The translations under genes and the position numbers were made by a program. A stretch of 64,000 bases of DNA, taken from positions 72,817,176-72,881,175 of the forward strand of contig NC_092355.1 of assembly GCF_963676685.1 (NCBI RefSeq), given 5' to 3'. The stretch's first letter is position 1, and the number at the start of each line of letters is the position of its first letter. The stretch is from Mytilus edulis (lineage: Eukaryota > Mollusca > Bivalvia > Mytilida > Mytilidae). The notes below the pieces were generated by a model that saw nothing but the letters and a program-made list of their open reading frames with translations, made no database searches and had not been told where the DNA came from. Positions 45,489 to 55,900 of the stretch are shown here, piece after piece.

Positions 45489-46430
45489 AAAGGGAGGCTG
45501 CCCGTTTGCAAGTTTCAGCTGAACAAAACTCATGTACTCAAACGGACAAAGAAGTGGTGAAGCTAGCCACAATTCACAATGGCAGGGACGTTAACCGAAC
45601 GATAATGAATCAATAACCTATATCTTTAAAAACAATAGAAACTGCAAATAGATAATCAATTTATAAGGACTTCATTGAAGCAGAAACTTTTTATTAAAGT
45701 AATAGTGTAGTGTTTAGTCATTTAAGATATTTGTCATGATATGAATCCGATTTAGGCGACATTTTGTAGGTATTATGATATAAATTCTTACATTTGTGTG
45801 ATATTCTGTAATCTAGTTTAATAAAACTTGCTCAACCTAGGACATCACAAACAAAATATAAAGTCATAATTTTGGCTTTTATTTGATGGAATGACGTATA
45901 TATATTAAATGTAATCAAGCGCAAAGGGCACTTGAAAAAAATTATCATAAATACCAGGATTGAAATTTATTGAAATAAATGTCAGACGCACAAAGACTCA
46001 TTAGTGACGCTCGAATAAAATATGTAAAAAAGGCCAAATAGAGTACTAAGTTAACAAAGTATTAAATATAACTTTTTATTTTTGTTGTATTTTATTGGTT
46101 GATTTCTTTTTTGCAAATTTCGTTTTCAAATGTAAACACGCCGCTATTGGGACCGAATACGTTTCGCATGACGCTTTTTCGTATTTAAATAAACCTACAA
46201 TATGTAAAATCACAAAAATACTGACCCCGGAGGAAAATTCTAAAAGGATATTAAAGTCCATAATAAAATGACAAAACAAGCATCTCAAACACATCATCAA
46301 ATTAAATGATATATAAAAGCTGTCATAAGCCTCACTAGGTTCATGCATTTTCATATGTTTCATAGAAGTTAACGAATATGTTCCTTATGTCGTAACAATA
46401 ATACCCTTCATTTATCGACGAATGTGACCT
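45489..46430. other. Unit C downstream region with R2 and R4 fragments
   Basis: Aligns with 21,118-21,870 ('gaggctgcccgtttgcaagt', 'agtttaataaaact', 'ctattgggaccg'). An R2 fragment is at about 45,980-46,070 and an R4 fragment at about 46,208-46,340. The 95-codon minus frame at 46,076-46,363 lies on the R4 fragment and the shared block. Confidence 0.55.
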
Positions 46431-46434
46431 ACAG

Positions 46435-46835
46435 AATTAGACTATTTACCAGATTTGTAACAACATAAGCACCACGACGGGTGCTACATGCGGAGCAGGA
46501 TCTGCTTACCCTTCTGGAGCACTTAAGATCACCCCAGGTGGATTCGTGTTGCTACATGTAAGTCTTGAATTTTGCTATGTTTTGCCTGTTTTTTTGTAAT
46601 TTTTTGCCATGGCGTTGTCAGTTTATTTTCAATCTATGAGTTTGACTCTCCCTCTGGTAATTTTCTTCCCTCTTTTATGTAGAAAACCGTGGATTGAAGC
46701 TGGTTTTATAGCTAGGTAAACCTCTCACTTGCATGACAGGTGAATCCATTGTATTGACCACGAAACAAACAGACACAATATGTAAACATAGGGGTACAGA
46801 GTCAACATTGTGTTATAATCATAATCACTTTTAAA
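46435..46835 (+). repeat. Extended R5 repeat followed by R4 fragment
   Basis: R5 here includes an upstream extension ('aacataagcaccacgacggg', 'tctgcttacccttctggagc', 'attcgtgttgctacatgtaa') and the core 'gccatggcgttgtcagttta'. R4 pieces ('aaaccgtggattgaagctgg', 'aaacctctcacttgcatgac') follow. The same extension is reversed at 61,330-61,480. Confidence 0.75.
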
Positions 46836-48289
46836 AAAACAAATGTAACAATGAAGCACAAAAAGGCCTTCATCAAATTTTACAACCTCATTCATTGCTT
46901 ACATTGACAAAGATTTTTGCCCAAAATGTGTGTATGCGTTAACTAATATTTACAAAATTGAAAGGATTCGGTACTGGGTGTCTCAGTTGCTATTCCAACC
47001 GCAAAAGGATCTCAATGACCCTCTGATCTGAAAGATATATTTGGTACATATATATCAATTAATCTACATTTATTAAGGAAATTATGACGGTTTTTTTATT
47101 CGCTGGAAAAATCGTATTAATTGGGAATATATAATCAATACTGCATCTATAATACTAAAATAACGTGGTCAAATCTGTCTGCCGTCATGGGGTAAAAACG
47201 GCTAATCAAAGAATTCAACTTTATATATAGCTAATATAGGACAATGGTGTTGATTAAAGATAACACTACTCCAAACCCTTTTTTTTTCAACATAACTAAT
47301 ATTGCCTATAATTAACACGTTCCGGGTCGAATCCGATACCGGTACCAAACGTATATTCACCTGTTACATATTCCCGCATACGTTCCGCATCTTTTAGGCG
47401 CACTTCCAAACGGTGTATTTTGGATTTTGCTATATACACGGGTCATAATCACAGGGTTGACACTGCTCAATTCAATCATTGTCACATTGTTCCCTTTTGT
47501 AGTATTTTAATCAGTATGACAGTCTAAGATGACAATACGAATACTAAAAGTGTGGACTTAAAATAAGACGTATATGTACAGTTTTTCAATTTGTTTTTAA
47601 GTGAATGACGTAAAACAAGGAATCAAATAATTCAACTTTATTTATAACTCATATAGGAAAATGCTGTTGATTAAAAAATACTTCATACCAGGCCTTTTGT
47701 TTTTCAAATAATTAATATTTCCAATAATTGATAAGTTCCAGTCGACGGGTTCAAACAGAAAGATTTTGAAAGCAGAGAAAACTGTACATCTTATAATCGG
47801 CATGGCTTTATCAGATGACAATACCAATACTGAAAAATACTAAAATAAGGCTTACACGTAGTTATATACTTTAATTCAGTCACGAATCCGCGATATCACG
47901 GGTGTGTTCTATTAGAAATGGAAGATTGGTTTAAAACAAAAATTTACGACCAAAGAGATGATTTCAGCTTCCTAATTCTTAACTTTTCTATGTAGCAACA
48001 ATCCAGCGGCGCCTGCATACGGAGTATTTATCTCCTAAATGCAACTATATTCCCGGATTTGTATTTCCTATCATGATTTCTTTCATAGAGGATTGCTGCT
48101 CACAAGGAACCTTTTAAATCCTGAGTTCCAAATGGTGAAGTTGAAATCATTCCTTTGTACCTTTTACAGACGCCATCACTAATTGGTTGACCGTTATGGA
48201 ATAACCATTTCACAGACGTAATCGGATTTGTTTCATTAGTTTGTAACTACAATCCCCTTCCATTTCATGAATTGAACTTACCGATATTA
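46836..48289. other. No gene recognised
   Basis: AT-rich. Two loosely similar blocks are visible: 'aactttatatatagctaatat' near 47,217 and 'aactttatttataactcatat' near 47,634, each followed by 'gttgattaaa', 'ttttca' and 'attaatatt..ctaataattga', suggesting a diverged ~415-bp tandem duplication. Confidence 0.4.
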
Positions 48290-48475
48290 GACGAGATTCT
48301 GAGATCGCCACCTGTTTTTTGGATGGGTTCGTGTTGCTTAGCCTTTATTATTCTATGTTGTATTTTGTGTACTATTATTTTTCTGTTTGTTTGTTTCCCT
48401 GTTAGCCATAGCTTTGTCAGATTATTGTCGATCTATGAGTTTGACTAACCCTCTGATAACTCTCGTGCCTATTTT
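48290..48475 (+). repeat. Family R5 repeat
   Basis: Contains 'ctgagatcgccacctgtttt', 'gatgggttcgtgttgcttag' and 'gatctatgagtttgactaac'. Confidence 0.75.
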
Positions 48476-48499
48476 CCAAACTGGAATTATTCATTGAGA

Positions 48500-49440
48500 G
48501 AACATCATTTAAATGACGGAACCTTAAATCAGTAGATATTGCTTGCTTTTCATTCTTCCTGAAAATCTGTATGACATGTATAAATATACGAATATGTGGT
48601 ATGACTGCCAGTTAGACAACTCTCCATCCAAGTTACATTTTGTAGAAGAAAAACCATTATATACCATAGTCTTCAACACGAAGCACTGGCTTACACCAAA
48701 CAGCAATTTGTAAAGGGCAAAAAAGTATAAAACCATTCAAACGGGAAAATCAACGGTCTAATCTATATATATAAAAAAGAAAAAAAGGAGAAACAAGAAA
48801 CACTTAATGACCACATCAACAAACGACAAACTACTGAACATGAGCTTCTTGGCTTAGAACAAGTGCAAACAAATACTGTGATATTAAACATTTTAATAGG
48901 TACAAACCCTCGCCCTTACCCGAAACAAACGTATATAGAAAGACACACCATAAACTATCAATTGAAATAGATTAACTCAATAAAAGAACATATTGTCACA
49001 AGTGAACATACACTGAATGAAAAAATGTATCTCTAATAAAAAATACAAAATACAAAATCAATAAAATAAAATAAGGGGTGAATATATAAAAACAACAGAA
49101 GTAAAAAAAAATAACAATCTGCTAATAGATTCGTGCATGAGAGAGACATACATATATCAAATGTTTTGTGTTTATTTTTAGTGGTGAAATGTCAAGGCAT
49201 CTAGGCACTATCTACCAGACTGATGACAGCACAATGGAGCACTTTTTTTTGTTTGAGGAACCAGGTGTAATAGGTGTAAATAAGTCAAATATTTACATCT
49301 TAAATCTCTTTAACAAACGAAAACATTTAAATTATGGTTTACTAACAAAACCCTTTAATGAAATAAAAGAAACAAGGCAAACCCAATTATGTACAATCAG
49401 AGCAGTCATTGCGACGGTGGAAGCAGAATGACTATTAGTC
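48500..49440. other. Unit C block collinear with 23.82-25.55 kb, including reverse R1
   Basis: Contains the shared 'catttaaatg' palindrome, an R1 copy (48,595-48,890) and, from 49,165, a stretch matching 25,420-25,540. An 87-codon frame (49,168-49,431) begins with a TTG-like start and has no recognised domain. The unit B counterpart is not open over the same length, so I do not call a gene. Confidence 0.5.
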
Positions 49441-49781
49441 CTCAGTCGCTGTAACAAAATACTAGTCTTTCCTAGATTTAGATAAATGCAAATTGTCTGA
49501 GCGAAAGTCTTTTTTAAAAGATATGTTCTATGTTACCGTAAGCTGATCATCTAATGACTATTTCCTTCTTCTTGTTCATTTCATCGTTGAATAATTCATA
49601 CGGTGAGTATCCCCCCTAAAATAGGGTGGAAGCGATGACTATACATTGTACGTATAAACGGGTGCAAATATCTGTCCAAGTTCATTGTGCAATTACATCG
49701 ACTAATTGAAACTTTCGACGTGATATTCGATACGTTTTCAATCTAACGATAACTTTAATTGTAAAAATCTTTCATATCGCC

Positions 49782-49978
49782 TCATGCTAGGAATGTCTTC
49801 ACTGTACCTTTAACATACATTTTACATACAGGACATTTACGCATTGCCGGAGCACAATCTTTGCAACATACGATATGTCCGCATGGTAAGAAAGCGACAG
49901 TAGAGTCAAACTCTCTACAAACTTTACACTGTCTTTGTTCTTGTAGCTGCCTATTTTCTTCCAAAATCAAATGAGTGT
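49782..49978 (-). CDS. IAP unit C, exon 4: RING finger
   Basis: 197 bp, the same length as the unit B exon, acceptor 'gattttttcag|acactc'. The protein differs from unit B by only a few residues (T/H after the first D, CKDC for CTDC, KMYV for KTYV, FLA for FFA). All eight zinc ligands are present. Confidence 0.92.
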
Positions 49979-52900
49979 CTGAAAAAATCAATAGGAATAG
50001 AATCAATTAAGTAGTGAGAATATAAAATAAAGTTCCAAAATTCAAAATGTCCATCAATCTTCATACTCATTTTCATTTTCTGAATTATGTCACGATTTGA
50101 AAGAACCATATCTGGTTAGTTGCGATTATATTTGATACAAATTTTTGCGTTATCAGTGAAATTAAATCATTTATATAACCAAGTGTGAAATCAAATTAAA
50201 CTACTAATTTATAGTTTTTTTAAAATTCTTTCGGTAGTATGCACATGGGAAATGTTGTTTTCGATTATTGTCTGTGTTTGAAATGGATAGCAACGTTCGA
50301 TATTTGCAGTGTTTAGTCTTTAGATAACAAAAGTAGTCCTAATCTGTACCGATACCGTGCCTAATATTCTCTGATTATGCTATTTATCTTACTGTGAACT
50401 ATGATACCGGGTGGTGTATGCAGAGCAGATAATGTAAATCCTGTCGACGCAACATGTGTCGCTTCTTTTTTAGGTTCATGCAATTTCCGGATTTGGTTTT
50501 TTACCTTGATATTCGTGATTTGTATTCTTTGGTTTTCTATGTTGTGTCATGTGTACTATTGTTTGTCTGTTTGTCTTTTTCATTTTTAGCCATGGAGTTG
50601 TCAGTTTGTTTTAGATTTGTGAGTTTGACTGTCACTTTCTTATCATTCGTCCCTCTTTTTGGACCTTTTTTTATTATAGCTCTTCATCTTTTATTTAAGC
50701 TTTGGATTTCAAATATTTTTGGCCGCGAGCATCACTGAAGAGACATGTATTGTCGAGATGCGCATCTGCTGCAAGAAAATTGTTACCGTTAATTTTATTA
50801 CTACCACTGGGTCGATGCCTCTGCTGGTGGACAATTAGTCCCCGAGGGTATCACCAGCCCAATAGCCAATACTTCGATACTGGCATGAAAATACGGATAT
50901 TTTATGTTATTAAAATTTGCTGTTACAAAATATTAGAAATAATTATAAATTAAGGAATGTATCTCCCTCATGCAAAGCTCTGATTCCTTTCACGGATTTG
51001 GCTATACTTTTTGGACCTTTTGAATTATAGCTCTTCATCTTTTATTTAAGCTTTGGATTTCAAATATATTTGCCACGAGCATCACTGAAGAGACATGTAT
51101 TGTCGAAATGCGCATCTGGTGCAAGAAAATTGGTTCCGTTAATTTTTTTACATCGGAAAAATTCTGTTTGTCTAATGATGATAATTAATTCTGTATTAAA
51201 GTACAAATTACACCCATAAGAGGGCTCAAGGAATGATAATTATCAATACAAAAGAGCACAGTTGTTTGTCAAAGGAATTCTGATTATGAGGTGATAAATG
51301 TGTTAAAAATGTAATAAAATATTATTTCAGTAAAGCAATCAAGCATAAAGTTTATCATGGGTTATTAGCAATAATCACTTGTTGTTGATGGTTGTACTAC
51401 GTTTATTGCTTGAATATTTTTACACTCTTACCATCAAAAGAATCGCCACCTATGCCTTCTGTTGTGATAGTTTCTGACACATTCAAAACTTCTGTTGTTT
51501 GGTTGTTGTCCTCTCTGAGGAGAACATTCATTATATCTGTTGCTGAAATATCTGAGAATCCTTCAACTGGAAAATGATATTGAACATTTGATAAAAGAAC
51601 TTTAACAAACTGATTTTTTTTATCAATAACCTTAATATCAAATACATTTAATTAAATTATGTTTTTGATTAAAAAAATTAAGTTCATTTATTTTAATGAA
51701 TCAAAACACAAACAATGCCCATTCAAGTCCGCAAAATATATGATAAACCATTATTGGTGATCTTTAACTCGAGTCAGAGTAACAAGGCGGAATTTGTGAT
51801 GTTAGTAATTGTTCTTCTGGAAAACAAAACACTAATACATGGCATTTAATCATACCATTCAATAAACTCATCATAGATACCAGGACTAAATTTAGTATAT
51901 ACGCCAGTTCGTCTACAACAGACTCGTCAGTGAAGCTCGAATTCTAAAACGTTAAAAAGGCCAAATAAAGTACGAAGTTGAAGAGCATTGAGGACCATAA
52001 TTCCTAAAAGTTTTGCCAAATACAGCTAAGGTAACCTGAAGTAGAAACGCCTTAGTATTTCAAAAATTTCTAAAATTTGTAAACAGTAAATTTGAAATTT
52101 TCATAGTTATTCAAATACTTTGATTCCTTACATTTCAATCATCATTTACCTGAGTTGAGTCTCTGAATTTTATTTACAGCATCCATTACTTGTTGGCTGG
52201 TAAATCCCATCTCTATAACAGTTCTAGCTGCTATAGTTTGCAATATTCTTCGCTCTGTGTGTTCCATGTTTGTTGTGGAAACAGAATTACAAGTAATATT
52301 CACCCTAGATGTGACAGTGGTACTATCATCAGTAACTGCTTGTATGCCCAATGATGAATTTGATTGTTCTAGTACTTGGTAATTTGGTGTGCACATATTA
52401 CTCTTGTCCAAACCGGCCACAGAAGTGGAAGCCATGATTGTATTCCTATTAGATGTGACAGTTCGATCTTCTTTGTGGTTTTTAGGACTGTAGGTGCTGT
52501 TTTCGTTATCTTTTTGATCCTAAAAAGCCATAAAATAGTTATAAAATGTACAAAAAGTGTACGCCAGGCGCGCGTTTCGTCTACATAGGACTAATCAGTG
52601 ACGCTCACATCAAAATATTTTGTAAGATCAAAGTTGAAGAGCATTGCGGGTCCCAAATTTCCAAAACGTTGTGCCAAATACCGTCTAGGTAATCTATGTC
52701 TGGGAATAACAAAACCAATAAAACCAGTTTTGTATAAGATATATACAGTTTATAAAATGATTTGAATTAATGCGCTAAAAATGAAAATTGAACTATATGA
52801 AAATATGCATGAAGATATAGGCAAGTAACATTTTCATAAAAAACGCTTAGTTAGTGACTTTAATGCACCCACCTAACACACAGCTGAATTTTGTTTATGT

Positions 52901-55900
52901 TATAGTATATACCTGAACTTCATTGTTTGGTTTGTCGTAAAAAAATTGTACGGTGCATTTTTTGTAAAAATTAAATTAAAATCGAAAAATAATTCCAAAT
53001 TGAAAATGACCAACAGTTTTGAAGTGTGAAAAATTAACATGTAGCTTCATTTTCTGTTGTCACAATGCAAAAATACTGTTCGTTAAACATGTCACTATAT
53101 AAAAAATACTTTTTAAAAATATCAGAAGTAATTTTTGCGAAAAAAAAATTATTCTTGTAACATTTTTGGATCTTTTTTTTTATAAAAATGATGCCAATTT
53201 TCATATTTTTTTCATCTCTAAGATAATTTTGGTTTAAAACCCAAATTAAGGATGTTCGTATTATTCAAAAGTTCATTACTTGTTTAATATATATCTTTAT
53301 CACTGTATTATTTTGATTTTTTACAATTTTACACACTCCTTCTTTTCAATCAAATTTCCAAAATCGCTTTTTATGTTAATTTCCCTCAAGTTATCGCTAC
53401 TGATCCCCTACGGATCCATAGAGGGTTAGTAAAATTCATAGGGTAGGAAGCCGGATTTTCTTCACCCTCTATGGATCCATCGGGTGTCAGTTGTTATTCG
53501 TACAACAAATTTATAGCACGCTGGACTTTTTCTGCTTCGTTTTGATAAAAACTAAACAATGAAACACAACAAAATCAATAGGTGACGTCACCATTAACGC
53601 GTCATGAACCCCCTATGAAATTTACTAACCCCCTACGGTCTCATAGGGGGTCACTGCGTCAGGATTTAATAAATTTGTTTTTGCGAAGGAAAAATATATG
53701 CATTAGGGAACTTGTGCATGTACTGATATCATTGTAACCCTATATGTTACACAGAATTATGTCAGTAACAGCGAAATATCAGGTATTGTTCCAGTAAAGC
53801 AAAAATTTCACAGGCTCAGTTTTTAAATATAAATTGCGGCTCTCTTATATTGTTAAAAATCACAAAATTGAAAATTTAATATTTATTATGAATTAGATTT
53901 CTTTCGTTTCTTTTCAAGAAATAGATTATTCAAAATAACTCCTCCAGAATGACAAAAAAAACTATATTTAAGTTTAGGTCAACTAAACCCGCAAATTGAT
54001 ATTAGTTGATAAATATCTATATATATCTAAACTTTGAAAACTGGTAGGAAATTAATCCTTGCATTTTTAACTGCAAACCTTTCGACTGCACAAATGTGAG
54101 TGAAAATAGATGCAGTCGATATAAAAAAAAATACGTTATGAAATTAAAGTGTTTGTAAAGTATAAAATCCCAAATGTCAAATAAGATATCACTATCATCA
54201 TTATTATATCACCTAACTTTAGCTTGTAATCACGGCATTCTAATTTTGAATTTGGGTCAGTTTCACAACAAATCTTACGACTTAAGCTGGTCAGAAGTCA
54301 TGAATAGTTCAGATTACTAACAATTAATCTTGTCTTAAAGTTTTTTTGTGAAACCGACTTCTGTATCAGAAGTTTGATTAACCTCATTTTGCAGCTATAT
54401 ATGTCGCGGGCAGGATTCCATTATGATTGAATATCACAATATCACAGTGACCTAATTTTAGTTTATGGCCAACGTCTATTATATGATGCATATGCATACA
54501 TGTACTTAGTTTGGAAAACCCAGGTTCAACGGTTCAAGAGATATCGACCGGACACCAACCAGACAAGCACGAAGCAAACGATGTTTAAAAAGTTGACGAC
54601 TCAAATGTCAATGTCAATGTCAAAATGAACTGATTTAATTTATGAAGAGCCACGTGCCATCCCATAATATATCTCTGAACTAAGTGTGTTTTACAGCAGT
54701 TCTATAGTTAAAAGCAATGCATGTTATACTCGAAATTATTGGTTTTTGGATGAACTGTATATCTGTATACATGTATAACATTTCATTTTGTTCATTTTTA
54801 TTTCCTTTGGTTACATCTTCTGACATCAGACTCGGACTTCTCTTGAGTTGAATTTTAAATGTACGTATTGTTATGCGTTTACTTTTCTACATTGCCTAGA
54901 GGTATAGGGAGGGTTAAGATCTCATAAACATGTTTAACCCCGCCGCATTTTTGCGCCTGTCCAAAGTCAGGAGCCTCTGGTCTTTGTTAGTCTTGTATTA
55001 TTTTAATTTTAATTTTAGTTTTTGTGTACAATTCGGAAATTAGTATGGTTTTCATTATCACTGAACTAGTGTATATTTGTTTAGAGGCCATCTGAAGGAC
55101 GCCTCATGGTGCGGGAATTTCTCGTTACATTGTAGACTTGTTGGTGACCTTCTGCTGGTTTTTTTTATGTGGTCTTTTTGATACATCCCCACTTCCATTC
55201 TCAATTTTATAAGTTACCTGATTTAAATCGACACGGGCCGCAAACAAGTAAGGACTGACAGACGGACAGACTTAAAATGTGATTCATATATTCTCTTTAA
55301 CTTTACTTGTGGTTGTATTAAACATCTTAGATAGTGATTTCCGATCTTGACACGGCTTGTAGGCTGTTTACAAACCGGAGACTATTGTCACTGTTGATGT
55401 GACAAAGACGTATATTTTTTACTCTTTTTATTGCGTTGTTTTCTCTCCCTTTTACTATTTTTTACTTTTTTTATTATTTTATTTTGCATGGCACACGATC
55501 AATTATAGTTAACACATTAAAGGTCAAATATTTGTTATTACACGTCATTTTTGTAGAAAGTATTGTTTTATCTATAGCAGATTGAAAACGTCAAAATGTC
55601 TTCAATTTTCGCCAAATCATGAAAGATTCAGAGATACGATAGCATAGTATCGTGTGAAGTAAAATTTGAATTAACTATATTTCAAGCTGCTTTAATGAAG
55701 ACAATGATACTACAAAAGTGTTATTCTTTCATTTTTTACGAATGGCCTTTGATCCCAATTTTTAAAAATGCATCATATTTCACCTTTACGACCGGGAAAA
55801 ATGGAATCTATACATGTTTTCCTTTCAAATGATATATAATATAGCTGTGTGTTAGATAGGTGCATTACAATTATGTTTAAGGTCTGAATGTCACTAGCCT

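Noticed and set aside
49168..49431. 87-codon plus-strand frame before the unit C IAP 3' end
   Set aside because: The collinear unit B sequence (25,420-25,700) is not open over the same frame, so conservation argues against coding.
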